Shown here: positions 45,314 through 53,808 of the stretch, one piece after another
Position numbering within the stretch: the first letter of the stretch is position 1
How the letters are laid out: every line of letters begins with the position of its first letter
Origin: DATBVX01 sp035263105
GTDB lineage: Bacteria; Pseudomonadota; Gammaproteobacteria; Steroidobacterales; Steroidobacteraceae
DNA: 64,000 bases
NCBI GenBank assembly: GCA_035263105.1
Contig: DATFRO010000066.1
Span: 4,609-68,608 of the forward strand
Direction: 5' to 3'
Program-made: the position numbers and the translations under genes
Notes under the pieces: generated by a model
Told to the model about the DNA's origin: nothing
Databases searched by the model: none
The model's input: only the letters and a program-made list of their open reading frames with translations

Positions 45314-46645
45314 ATGGAATCCATCGATCTGCTCATCGACGCACGCTGGGTCATCCCGGTCGAGCCCGACAGCCGAGTGCTGGAAAATCACGCGCTCGCC
45401 ATCAATGGCGGGCGCATCGTCGCGCTGCTGCCGTCCGCCGAAGCACGCTCGCGCTTTCTTCCCAGGGAACGCACCGAGCGCTCGACCCACGTCCTCGTGC
45501 CGGGCTTCGTCAATGCGCACACACACGGCTCCATGAGCCTGCTGCGTGGTGTCGCGGACGACCTGCCATTCGAGGCGTGGTTCGGCAAGCGCATCTGGCC
45601 GCTGGAGCAGCGCTGGGTGAGCGCGGACTTCGTACGTGACGGGAGCGAGCTCGCCTACGCAGAGATGCTCCTCTCGGGCACCACCTGTTTCGCGGACTGG
45701 TATTTCTTCCCTGAAGAGAGTGCGCGGGTGGCCGCGGACATGCGCGTGCGTGCGTGCATAGGTGCACCCATCGCGGATGCCCCGGCACCCTGGGCGCGCG
45801 GCGCCGATGAGTACATCTCGCAGGCCCTCGCGCTGCATGACGCCTGGCGTGACCATCCACTGATCAGCACCGCGCTCGGTCCACATTCCCCCTATCTCGT
45901 CGGCGATGCCACGTTCGAGCGTATCCGCACCTATGCGGACCAGCTCGACGCGATGCTGATGATTCACCTGCACGAGACCGAAGCGGAGATCGCGCAGTCA
46001 CTGTCTGTTCACGGCGTGCGACCGATCGAACGTCTGCGCCGGCTCGGCCTGCTGTCGCCGCGCCTGATCGCCGTGCACTTCGTCCAGGCGGCGGCGCCCG
46101 ACATCCAGACGGCCGCCGAAACGGCGCTCTCCGTGATTCACTGCCCGGAGTCGAACCTCAAGCTCGGCAACGGAATCGCGCCGGTTGCGGCGATGCTGAA
46201 TGCGCGCCTCAACGTGGCCATGGGCACCGATGGCGCGGCGAGCAACAACGATCTCGATCTGCTGGGAGAGACGCGCACCGCTGCGCTGCTGGCCAAGGGC
46301 ATCACCCGTGATCCCACTGTCCTCGATGCAGGCACCGCCTTGCGGATGGCGACCCTGAACGGCGCGCGGGCTCTGGGCCTCGACGCGGTGACGGGGTCGC
46401 TCCTGCCGGGGAAGTGGGCCGACTTGTGCTGCGTCGATCTGGATGCGCCTGCGACGCTCCCCGTGTATTCCCCGCTGTCTCAACTCGTGTATGCCGCGAG
46501 CCGCGACCAGGTGAGCGATGTCTGGGTGGCGGGCAAGCACCTCGTCGGAGGCGGCAAACTGACACGAGTCGATCCCGATCGCCTGCGCCATCACGCGGCG
46601 CGCTGGAGCGAACGCATCGCGGGCCTCCTGGAGCGCGCCGCTTGA
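45314..46645 (+). CDS. mtaD: 5-methylthioadenosine / S-adenosylhomocysteine deaminase-type amidohydrolase
   Basis: 443-residue zinc/iron hydrolase of the TRZ/ATZ group. Metal-binding motifs are NAHTHGSMSLLRG, HLHETEAE, VHFVQ and GTDGAASNNDLDL. The cap FEAWFGKRIWPLE is typical of MtaD. Its place directly before ubiG and mupP matches Pseudomonas, where MtaD deaminates methylthioadenosine, a product tied to SAM use. A TATACT -10 candidate lies at 45277-45282. The ATG start has no strong ribosome site. Its stop overlaps the ubiG start. Confidence 0.9.
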   Translation: MESIDLLIDARWVIPVEPDSRVLENHALAINGGRIVALLPSAEARSRFLPRERTERSTHVLVPGFVNAHTHGSMSLLRGVADDLPFEAWFGKRIWPLEQRWVSADFVRDGSELAYAEMLLSGTTCFADWYFFPEESARVAADMRVRACIGAPIADAPAPWARGADEYISQALALHDAWRDHPLISTALGPHSPYLVGDATFERIRTYADQLDAMLMIHLHETEAEIAQSLSVHGVRPIERLRRLGLLSPRLIAVHFVQAAAPDIQTAAETALSVIHCPESNLKLGNGIAPVAAMLNARLNVAMGTDGAASNNDLDLLGETRTAALLAKGITRDPTVLDAGTALRMATLNGARALGLDAVTGSLLPGKWADLCCVDLDAPATLPVYSPLSQLVYAASRDQVSDVWVAGKHLVGGGKLTRVDPDRLRHHAARWSERIAGLLERAA

Positions 46646-47367
46646 GCACCGCAGGCCAGCACCACAGTGGCAACGTCGACGCGGGCGAGATCGCCAAGTT
46701 CGAAGCGCTCGCGCAGCGCTGGTGGGACCCCGCGGGCGAGTTCCGGCCGCTGCACGAGCTCAATCCACTGCGCCTCGCCTTCATCAAGGAGCGGGTGCAA
46801 CTGCGCGACGCCCGCGTGCTGGATGTCGGTTGCGGCGGCGGGATCCTGTCGGAAGCCCTGGCTCGCGACGGCGCGCACGTCCTGGGAATCGACCTGGCAC
46901 AGGCGGCGTTGCAGGTTGCCGAACTGCATGCGCTCGAGCATGGCATCAAGCTCGAGTATCGTCTCGTCGCGGCCGAAGAACTCGCGGCCACCCAACCCGC
47001 AGCTTTTGACGTGGTCACCTGCATGGAAATGCTCGAGCACGTGCCGGAGCCGGAGCAGGTGATGGCGGCGCTCAGCGCGCTGCTGAAACCGGGTGGGCAC
47101 CTGTTCATCTCGACCATCAACCGCAATCTCAAGGCTTTCCTGCTGGCGATCGTGGGCGCCGAGTACGTGCTGCGGCTGTTGCCGCGGGGCACACACGACT
47201 ACGAGCGCTTCATCCGCCCTTCGGAGCTCGCGGGCTGGGCGCGCCAGGCTGGCCTTGAGGTCCGGGACATCGCCGGCATCGAGTACAACCCGATCACGCG
47301 CCAGTTCTTCCGCAGTAACGATGCGACGGTGAACTACCTCGTGCATCTCACGCGCGCCGGCCAGTGA
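46642..47367 (+). CDS. ubiG: Ubiquinone biosynthesis O-methyltransferase
   Basis: 241-residue SAM methyltransferase that does both O-methylations of ubiquinone. It begins NVDAGEIAKFEALAQRWWDP and has the SAM site VLDVGCGGGILSEALA, VTCMEMLEHVPEP and STINRNLKAFLLAI. The only in-frame start near the N-terminus is TTG at 46642, which overlaps the mtaD stop (TTGA). GGAG lies about 9 bp upstream inside mtaD. Longer readings run into mtaD and are rejected. Confidence 0.95.
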   Translation: MSTAGQHHSGNVDAGEIAKFEALAQRWWDPAGEFRPLHELNPLRLAFIKERVQLRDARVLDVGCGGGILSEALARDGAHVLGIDLAQAALQVAELHALEHGIKLEYRLVAAEELAATQPAAFDVVTCMEMLEHVPEPEQVMAALSALLKPGGHLFISTINRNLKAFLLAIVGAEYVLRLLPRGTHDYERFIRPSELAGWARQAGLEVRDIAGIEYNPITRQFFRSNDATVNYLVHLTRAGQ

Positions 47368-48047
47368 TGTCTGCAGCGCCCCTGCTCCACGGAGTGCTCT
47401 TCGACCTCGACGGAACGCTGCTCGATACGGCGCCCGATATGGCGCACGCCCTGAACCTGCTGCGTGCCGAGCATGGCGAGCCGCCGATCCCGTTCGGACA
47501 CATCCGGCCTCATGTTTCGCACGGAGCCCTGGCGCTGGTGCGCCTCGGCTTTCCGCAGGCGGACGAGCAGCGCGTCGCCGCGCTGCGCTCGCGCATCCTC
47601 GAGTTGTACAGCGCCAACCTGGCCCTGCAGACGACGCTCTTCCCGGGGTTCGAAGAGGTGTTGCAGCAGCTCGAGTCGCGGAGCCTGCGCTGGGGTATCG
47701 TCACCAATAAGCCGGGATTTCTCACCGAGCCGTTGCTCGCGACGCTCCGACTTGCCGAACGTGCCGCGTGCATCGTGAGCGGCGACACGCTTGCGCAACG
47801 CAAACCGCATCCCGCGCCGCTCCTGCACGCCGCCGCCCTGCTCGGTCTCGATCCAGGCGACTGCGTGTATGTGGGCGACGCGGAGCGCGACGTGCGTGCC
47901 GCCCACGCCGCGGGCATGCGCGCGGTCGTCGCACTCTTTGGTTACCTCGGTGAAGACGATCGGCCGCACAGCTGGAATGCGGACGGGATGATCGAGCAGC
48001 CGGGTGAGCTGATCGGTTGGTTGAACGGCCCGGGTGGGAATTCATGA
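47367..48047 (+). CDS. mupP: HAD-family phosphatase, probably MurNAc-6-phosphate phosphatase
   Basis: 226-residue HAD subfamily I phosphatase with DLDGTLLDTAPDM (nucleophile Asp), Thr in IVTNKPGF, Lys in AQRKPHP and VGDAERDVRAAHAAG. By sequence alone it would be called Gph (phosphoglycolate phosphatase). Its place, directly after ubiG and before yciK, matches mupP of Pseudomonas, whose product dephosphorylates MurNAc 6-phosphate in cell-wall recycling. That function is inferred from gene order. ATG at 47367 overlaps the ubiG stop (TGATG). The partners amgK and murU are not in view. Confidence 0.75.
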   Translation: MSAAPLLHGVLFDLDGTLLDTAPDMAHALNLLRAEHGEPPIPFGHIRPHVSHGALALVRLGFPQADEQRVAALRSRILELYSANLALQTTLFPGFEEVLQQLESRSLRWGIVTNKPGFLTEPLLATLRLAERAACIVSGDTLAQRKPHPAPLLHAAALLGLDPGDCVYVGDAERDVRAAHAAGMRAVVALFGYLGEDDRPHSWNADGMIEQPGELIGWLNGPGGNS

Positions 48048-49351
48048 CGATGAACGGCCTGTGGATCTGGCTCCTGTTCGCCGGCGTGCTGGGCTTCGTT
48101 CTCGGCTGGCTGCTGATGGCCTTGCGTGCGTCTCGCTCCCAGCAACAGATCGGACTCGATCTCGAGAACGCCCGTGCGCGTCTCAAGGCGCAGGAGACGC
48201 TGGACCAGGAGCGCAACAGCATGCTGGAGCGCGCCCAGGAGCGGCTCTCGGTGGCCTTTGACGGCCTCGCACGCGAGACCCTGCGCAGCAACAGCGAGTT
48301 GTTCCTGAAGCTCGCGCACGAAAATCTCGGGCAGCAGCAGCTGCAGGCCACGCATGCGCTGCGCGAACGCGAACAGGCCATCGAAACCATGCTGAAGCCG
48401 ATCCAGGAGGCGCTCGGCCGCACGCAAGCGCAGATCGCGACGATCGAGAAGGATCGCCACGAGGCGTTCGGCGCCATGCGTCAGTACCTGGAGTCGGTGA
48501 ACCAGAGCCAGTCCGCCCTGCAACGCGAGACGCGCAACCTGGTCAATGCGCTGCGCCGCCCGGAAGTCCGCGGCCAATGGGGTGAAATGTCGCTGCGACG
48601 GCTGGTCGAGCTCGCGGGCATGACGCCGCACTGCGATTTCACCGAGCAGGTGCACACCGCGAGCGAAGAAGGGGCGCTGCGTCCCGATCTCATTATTCAC
48701 ATGCCCGACGGGCGCGACCTGGTGGTGGACGTGAAGACGCCTCTCGGCGCGTATCTCGAAGCCGTGGACGCGACCTCTGATGAAGCGCGCGCGGGCGCGC
48801 TTCGCCGGCACGGCCAGCTGATCGCCGAACGCGTGCGGGCGCTCGCCGCCAAGTCCTACTGGGCGCAATTCACCAAGAGCCCGGACTTCGTGATCCTGTT
48901 CGTGCCCGGCGATCAGTTTCTCGCGGCCGCGCTCAACGAGAATCCGGGTCTCCTCGATGACGCGATCCGTCAGAGCGTGATCCTCGCGACTCCGACCAGC
49001 TTCATCGCGATGCTGAAGGCGATCGCCTACGGTTGGCGGCAACTGGCGCTGGCGCAGAATGCCGAGACCATCCGCGATCTCGGTGAGGATCTCTACCGGC
49101 GCCTGAGTGTGTTCGGCGCGCATCTCGGCCGCGTCGGCAAGAGCCTCGATTCGAGCGTCGAGGCCTATAACAGCGCGATTGGTTCGCTCGAACGCCAGGT
49201 GTTGCCCGCGGCACGCCGCTTCACCGATCTCGGCCTCAAGCCCGATCGGACGCTCGAGACCCTGGACCCGGTGGAAAAACTGGCCAGGACGCCGAGCAGC
49301 GATGCGCCCGATGTGGCGCCTGACGCCGGTTCATCCGATGAGCGCCATTGA
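48044..49351 (+). CDS. rmuC: DNA recombination protein RmuC homologue
   Basis: 435-residue protein with an N-terminal membrane helix (WIWLLFAGVLGFVLGWLLMA), a long coiled coil (about 30-160) and the RmuC nuclease-like domain (about 165-400) with PEVRGQWGEMSLRRLVELAG, RPDLIIHMPDGRDLVVDVKT (PD-(D/E)xK-like core) and LVALLKAIAYGW-like MLKAIAYGWRQ. In E. coli it limits recombination between inverted repeats. ATG at 48044 overlaps the mupP stop (ATGA). It is inserted between mupP and yciK, unlike the Pseudomonas order. Confidence 0.92.
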   Translation: MTMNGLWIWLLFAGVLGFVLGWLLMALRASRSQQQIGLDLENARARLKAQETLDQERNSMLERAQERLSVAFDGLARETLRSNSELFLKLAHENLGQQQLQATHALREREQAIETMLKPIQEALGRTQAQIATIEKDRHEAFGAMRQYLESVNQSQSALQRETRNLVNALRRPEVRGQWGEMSLRRLVELAGMTPHCDFTEQVHTASEEGALRPDLIIHMPDGRDLVVDVKTPLGAYLEAVDATSDEARAGALRRHGQLIAERVRALAAKSYWAQFTKSPDFVILFVPGDQFLAAALNENPGLLDDAIRQSVILATPTSFIAMLKAIAYGWRQLALAQNAETIRDLGEDLYRRLSVFGAHLGRVGKSLDSSVEAYNSAIGSLERQVLPAARRFTDLGLKPDRTLETLDPVEKLARTPSSDAPDVAPDAGSSDERH

Positions 49352-50090
49352 TCTCAAGGACTATCGTCCGGCGCCTCGAGAGTTGCGTGAACGCGTGATC
49401 CTCGTGACCGGCGCCGGCGACGGGATCGGCCGCGCTGTGGCCCTGGCGCTCGCCGCCCACGGCGCCACGGTGGTCCTCAGTGGTCGCACCGTGCGCAAGC
49501 TCGAAGCCGTGCACGATGAGATCCGCGCCGCGGGAGGCCCTCAGCCGAGCATCGCGCCGCTCAACCTGGAGCGCGCGCTGGCCAACGACTACGACGCGCT
49601 TGCGGCGGCGCTCGAGACGAACTACGGACGGCTCGACGGCTTGCTGCACAACGCCGCCATCCTGGGGCAGCTCAGCCCGATCGATCACTACGATGTGCCG
49701 ACCTGGGTCCGGGTGCTGCACGTCAACGTGACCGCCGCGTTTGCGCTCACGCAGGTCTGTCTGCCGCTGCTGAGGAAGTCAGCGGATGCCAGCGTGCTCT
49801 TCACGTCCAGCAGCGTCGGACGGCGCGGCCGCGCGCTCTGGGGCGCGTACGCGGTTTCCAAGTTTGCGATCGAGGGTCTCACCCAAGTGCTCGCGGACGA
49901 GACTTCCGCGACGCAGATCCGCGTGAATGCGCTCAACCCGGTGCGTGCCCGTACCGCGATGCGCCTCGAGGCATACCCCGCCGAAGATCGCAGCGCCTTG
50001 CCGGAGCCCGGCTCGCTGGTCGGACCTTATCTCTACCTGCTTGGGCCGGCGAGCCGCGCAATCACCGGCCAGAGCCTGGATTGCTTCTGA
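49338..50090 (+). CDS. yciK: YciK-type short-chain dehydrogenase
   Basis: 250-residue SDR with TGAGDGIGRAVALALAAHG, SGRTVRKLE, LHNAAILG, catalytic Ser in FTSSSVGRRG and YAVSK. It starts with LKDYRPAPRELRERVILVTG, the YciK signature, and ends ITGQSLDCF. The biological substrate is unknown. Its place after ubiG-mupP is conserved. ATG at 49338 overlaps rmuC by 14 bp. It converges with the RluB-like gene. Confidence 0.9.
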   Translation: MSAIDLKDYRPAPRELRERVILVTGAGDGIGRAVALALAAHGATVVLSGRTVRKLEAVHDEIRAAGGPQPSIAPLNLERALANDYDALAAALETNYGRLDGLLHNAAILGQLSPIDHYDVPTWVRVLHVNVTAAFALTQVCLPLLRKSADASVLFTSSSVGRRGRALWGAYAVSKFAIEGLTQVLADETSATQIRVNALNPVRARTAMRLEAYPAEDRSALPEPGSLVGPYLYLLGPASRAITGQSLDCF

Positions 50091-50098
50091 AGTCTGGC

Positions 50099-50950
50099 TC
50101 AGGGCGCTCGACGTCGCGTCGGCCTCGAGCTGCGACGCGCCTGAGATGACGCGGCGCCGGCCTTCCGAGGCGGTCGCCCTCGCGTCCGCGCAGGTTTCTC
50201 CGTACGCCGTCCGGCCGGTTGCAGGCCCGCTGTTTCGTAGAGCTGCGCCTGCTCGGCCGGCGTCAGCGCGCGATGGCGCTCGCGTGCCAGGTCTCGGTCC
50301 ATCCGCACCGGACCGAGACCGATGCGCATCAGCCGACTGAGCTCTACCCCCGAGGCCTCCAGCAGGCGATGCAGCTCACGTGCGCGGCCACCGAGAGTGG
50401 TGAACGTGTACCAGCGGTTGAATCCCTCTCCGCCCGCCGCCTCGATCGCCTCGACCTGGAGCGTCGTTTCGTCATCGACGATTCCCGCGCGCAGACGCGC
50501 AAGTTGCTCATCGTTGAGCGTCCCACGCACGCGCACGGAGAACACGGTGCGCAACGTCGCCACGCGGCGCATCAGGGCCTGCGCGAGATCGCCGTCGCTC
50601 GTCAGGAGCTCGAGCCCGCTGTCGTTGGGCGGCAGCGGACTCACCGGCACCCAGCGGCGACCAGCGCGCTTGGGAAGACGCTCGATCCACTGCTCGGACT
50701 CACCAGCAGCGGCTGACGGGAGAGAGCGGCCCGCGGAACGGTGGTAGATCACGACGCGCGTGTCCGACTCGGGCTCGCGCAGTCGCACCGCACGCCCGTC
50801 GAGTGTGATCCTGTCGCGGGGATGAATCTGTGCACCCAACGTCGCGGGCACACCATTGATGGCCAGGCGACCGGCCCGGATCCAGTCTTCTACCTGGCGA
50901 CGCGATGCGACGCCGGCGCGCGCCAGCACCTTCTGGATGCGTTCACTCAC
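50099..50950 (-). CDS. RluB-like pseudouridine synthase lacking the catalytic Asp
   Basis: 283-residue RsuA/RluB-family protein. The S4 RNA-binding domain is intact (MSERIQKVLARAGVASRRQV, LGAQIHPRDRITLDGRAV). In the catalytic domain the family motif GRLDxxTSGLLLxTxDG reads SPLPPNDSGLELLTSDG (residues 104-120), so the essential Asp (aligned to residue 107) is Pro, and the preceding Arg is also lost. The later block NRWYTFTTLGGRARELHRLL still fits, though the usual EGRNRQVRRM is weakened to GGRARELHRL. A basic Arg/Pro tail of about 40 residues ends the protein. Enzyme activity is doubtful. It overlaps scpB by 4 bp. Confidence 0.85.
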   Translation of the reverse strand: MSERIQKVLARAGVASRRQVEDWIRAGRLAINGVPATLGAQIHPRDRITLDGRAVRLREPESDTRVVIYHRSAGRSLPSAAAGESEQWIERLPKRAGRRWVPVSPLPPNDSGLELLTSDGDLAQALMRRVATLRTVFSVRVRGTLNDEQLARLRAGIVDDETTLQVEAIEAAGGEGFNRWYTFTTLGGRARELHRLLEASGVELSRLMRIGLGPVRMDRDLARERHRALTPAEQAQLYETAGLQPAGRRTEKPARTRGRPPRKAGAASSQARRSSRPTRRRAP

Positions 50951-51663
50951 GCGCTCTCGTCTGGACCGCGGGCCACGAGGCCGGGAGCCTGCGCTTCGTC
51001 CGGCTGTGCTTCCTCGCTGTCAACGTTCTCGTCCTCACCCGGCGCGGACAGATTCGTGTCCTCGGCCTGATCGCGCAGGTCCTCCGCCGGCACCTCGCCC
51101 ACCTCGCCCGGCAACTCGAGCTGCACGCCCAGGTTGTCCATGTCGCGCAGTTCCGCGAGGCTCGGCAGCTCGTCGAGGCTCTTGAGACCGAAGTAGTCGA
51201 GAAACTCGCGCGTCGTGCCGAGGAGCTCCGGCCGGCCCGGCACCTCGCGGTGCCCTACCACGCGGATCCAATTGCGCTCGAACAGCGTGCGCACGATGTT
51301 GGGATTGACCGTAACGCCGCGGACCTCCTCGATCTCGGCGCGCGTGATCGGCTGGCGGTACGCGATCAGCGCCAGCGTTTCGAGCAGCGCGCGCGAATAG
51401 CGCTGCGGACGTTCCTGCCACAGGCGCGACACCGCCTCCGTCATGCTGGGGCGGATCTGCACGCGAAACCCGGTCGCCACTTCGCGCAGCTCGATACCTC
51501 GCTCGGCATAATCCGCCTGCAGCTCCGCGAGCGCTGCGCGGATCTCGTCGCTCTCCGGACGCTCGCGCTCATCGAATATTTCGGCCAGGTCGGCGATCGA
51601 CAACGGCCGGCCCGCGGCCAGCAACGCCGCTTCGATGACATTCTTGAGGTAATGCTCTTGCAT
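50947..51663 (-). CDS. scpB: Segregation and condensation protein B
   Basis: 238-residue winged-helix partner of the SMC-ScpA condensin. It has NVIEAALLAAGRPLSIADLA and the conserved YSRALLETLALIAYRQPITR (20 residues), then EIEEVRGVTVNPNIVRTL and EFLDYFGLKSLDELPSL. The last 60 residues are an acidic disordered tail (EDENVDSEEAQPDEAQA). ATG at 51663 has GGAGGGG upstream. A longer reading into scpA is rejected. The smc gene lies about 8 kb away. Confidence 0.93.
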   Translation of the reverse strand: MQEHYLKNVIEAALLAAGRPLSIADLAEIFDERERPESDEIRAALAELQADYAERGIELREVATGFRVQIRPSMTEAVSRLWQERPQRYSRALLETLALIAYRQPITRAEIEEVRGVTVNPNIVRTLFERNWIRVVGHREVPGRPELLGTTREFLDYFGLKSLDELPSLAELRDMDNLGVQLELPGEVGEVPAEDLRDQAEDTNLSAPGEDENVDSEEAQPDEAQAPGLVARGPDESA

Positions 51664-51674
51664 CAGCCCCTCCG

Positions 51675-52568
51675 CTAGTGGTCCGCGGTGGTGTTGTCCG
51701 CGACGATGCTCAGGTTCGGGATGCCACTGCCCGGGCGAACGTGGATCGGCGCATAAGCATCCGCCTGCACGATCTCCAGCAGCCCCTCGCGCGCCAGCTC
51801 CAGGATCGCGACGAAGGTCACCGTGACGCCCATGCGTCCCTCCTCCGGGCGAAACAGCTGGATGAACTCCACGAAGCTCGATTCCCTGAGAGACGCGAGG
51901 ATCTCGGACATGCGCTGGCGCACGGACAGCCGCTCGCGCTGCACATGGTGATGCGCAAACATCGCCGAGCGCGCCAGCACTTCCTTGAACGCGACCAGCA
52001 TCTCCTGCAACGTGATCTGCGGCGCGAGGCGCACCACCTTGCGCTCGGTCAACTCCGCCGTGGCGATCCACGCATCGCGCTCGAGCCGCGCCAGCGCGTC
52101 GATGTCCTCCGCGGCCTTCTTGAAGCGCTCGTATTCCTGCAGGCGTCGCACCAGCTCGGCGCGCGGGTCCTCCTCTTCTTCTTCTGCCGAGATCGAACGC
52201 GGCAGGAGCATCCGCGACTTGATCTCGGCCAGCATCGCGGCCATCAGCAGGTATTCGCCCGCGAGCTCGAGCTCGAGCTCCTGCATCAGCTCGATGTACT
52301 CCATGTACTGGCGCGTGATCTCGGCGATCGGGATGTCGAGGATGTCGAGGTTCTGGCGCCGGATCAGGTAGAGCAGCAGGTCGAGCGGCCCCTCGAAAGC
52401 TTCGAGGAACACTTCGAGCGCCTGCGGCGGGATGTACAGGTCCTTCGGTAACGCGGTGAGCGGCTCGCCCTCGATGACGGCGAACGGCATCTCGGCCTGT
52501 TCGGGGGGCGGCTCGACCGGCAGTGGAGCCTGCGGGTGGTTCTCGACGACTCTGAGGTCCGGTTTCAT
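51675..52568 (-). CDS. scpA: Segregation and condensation protein A (kleisin)
   Basis: 297-residue kleisin that bridges SMC heads. The N-terminal SMC-binding part has FEGPLDLLLYLIRRQNLDIL (20 residues) and IAEITRQYMEYIELMQELEL. YLLMAAMLAEIKSRMLLP is the classic ScpA motif. The C-terminal winged helix (VTFVAILELAREGLLEIVQ) binds the SMC cap. It is 11 bp ahead of scpB and 15 bp behind trpS. Confidence 0.94.
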   Translation of the reverse strand: MKPDLRVVENHPQAPLPVEPPPEQAEMPFAVIEGEPLTALPKDLYIPPQALEVFLEAFEGPLDLLLYLIRRQNLDILDIPIAEITRQYMEYIELMQELELELAGEYLLMAAMLAEIKSRMLLPRSISAEEEEEDPRAELVRRLQEYERFKKAAEDIDALARLERDAWIATAELTERKVVRLAPQITLQEMLVAFKEVLARSAMFAHHHVQRERLSVRQRMSEILASLRESSFVEFIQLFRPEEGRMGVTVTFVAILELAREGLLEIVQADAYAPIHVRPGSGIPNLSIVADNTTADH

Positions 52569-52583
52569 CTCGTCTCGCTGCTG

Positions 52584-53804
52584 TCAGCGGTAGTTGAGGG
52601 CCATCGCCTCGCGCACGTCGTTGAGCGTCTGGCGCGCGGCTTCGCGCGCCTTCTCACAACCCTCGTCAATGATGCCACGAACCAGGTCGGGATTGTCCTC
52701 GTATTCCTGGGCGCGCTTGCGGATCGCGGTGATCTCCTCCACCACTCTGTCGATCAGCGGCTTCTTGCACTCGAGACAACCGATGCCCGCTGAACGGCAG
52801 CCCTTCTGCACCCACTCCTTCGTCTCCTCGGAGGAGTAGATCTTGTGCAAGTCCCACACCGGGCATTTGTCGGGATCACCCGGATCGGTGCGCCGCACGC
52901 GCGCCGGATCGGTCGTCATCGCCTTGAGTTTCTTCGTCACCTCTTCGGGGTCTTCGCGCAGTCCGATGGTGTTGCCGTAGGACTTCGACATCTTGCGACC
53001 ATCGAGCCCCGGCACCTTGGGCGACGTGGTGAGCAGCACCTGCGGTTCAGGCAGGATGGCGACGCCGGTGCCTTCGAGAAAACCGAGGAGCCGCTCGCGA
53101 TCGGCGATGGTGAGACGGGCGTTCGACTCGACCAGGGCGCGCGCCTTTTCCAGGGCTTCGGCATCGCCCGCTTCCTGGAACTTGCGCCGCAGGTTCCGGT
53201 ACAGCGTGCTGTTGCGGCCACCGAGGCTCTTGATCGCCTTCTCGGCCTTCTGCTCGAAATCCGGCTCGCGGCCGTACAGGTGGTTGAAGCGCCGGGCGAT
53301 CTCGCGCGTGATCTCCACGTGCGCCACCTGGTCCTCGCCGACGGGCACGAACGCGGGCTTGTAGATCAGGATGTCGGCGCTCTGCAGCAGCGGGTAGCCG
53401 AGGAACCCGTAGGTGGTGAGATCCTGGTCCTTGAGCTGCTCCATCTGGTCCTTGTAGGTGGGCACGCGCTCGAGCCAGCCGAGCGGCGTGATCATCGACA
53501 GCAGCAGATGCAGCTCCGCATGCTCGGGCACGCGCGACTGCACGAAGAAAGTCGCGACTCCCGGGTTCAGCCCGGCACCCAGCCAGTCGATCACCACATC
53601 GCGAACGTTCTCCTCGATCTGCGAGGTGTCGGCGTAGCCCGTGGTGAGTGCGTGCCAGTCGGCCACGAAGAAGAAGCACTCGTACTGGTACTGCAGCTCG
53701 ATCCAGTTGCGCAGCGCGCCGTGATAGTTGCCGAGGTGCAGGCGTCCCGTGGGGCGCATGCCGGAGACGACGCGCTTGTTGCCTGGTGCTCCCGCCAAGG
53801 CCAC
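52584..53804 (-). CDS. trpS: Tryptophanyl-tRNA synthetase
   Basis: 406-residue class I synthetase charging tRNA-Trp. HIGH-type motif GRLHLGNYHGAL (residues 20-31) and KMSKS in GRKMSKSYGNTI are both present. The insert between them is longer than in E. coli TrpS (334 aa). It contains a stretch resembling a small helical insertion (GRNSTLYRNLRRKFQEAGDA) found in a long-form subgroup of Proteobacteria. It lies 4 bp behind the M50 protease. Confidence 0.95.
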   Translation of the reverse strand: MALAGAPGNKRVVSGMRPTGRLHLGNYHGALRNWIELQYQYECFFFVADWHALTTGYADTSQIEENVRDVVIDWLGAGLNPGVATFFVQSRVPEHAELHLLLSMITPLGWLERVPTYKDQMEQLKDQDLTTYGFLGYPLLQSADILIYKPAFVPVGEDQVAHVEITREIARRFNHLYGREPDFEQKAEKAIKSLGGRNSTLYRNLRRKFQEAGDAEALEKARALVESNARLTIADRERLLGFLEGTGVAILPEPQVLLTTSPKVPGLDGRKMSKSYGNTIGLREDPEEVTKKLKAMTTDPARVRRTDPGDPDKCPVWDLHKIYSSEETKEWVQKGCRSAGIGCLECKKPLIDRVVEEITAIRKRAQEYEDNPDLVRGIIDEGCEKAREAARQTLNDVREAMALNYR

Positions 53805-53808
53805 GCCT

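Noticed and set aside
47367..48047. Phosphoglycolate phosphatase (gph)
   Set aside because: Sequence allows it, but the ubiG-yciK context favours MupP. The call is kept as probable only.
49107..49337. N-terminal extension of YciK
   Set aside because: Lies inside rmuC in another frame. The YciK signature starts just after ATG 49338.
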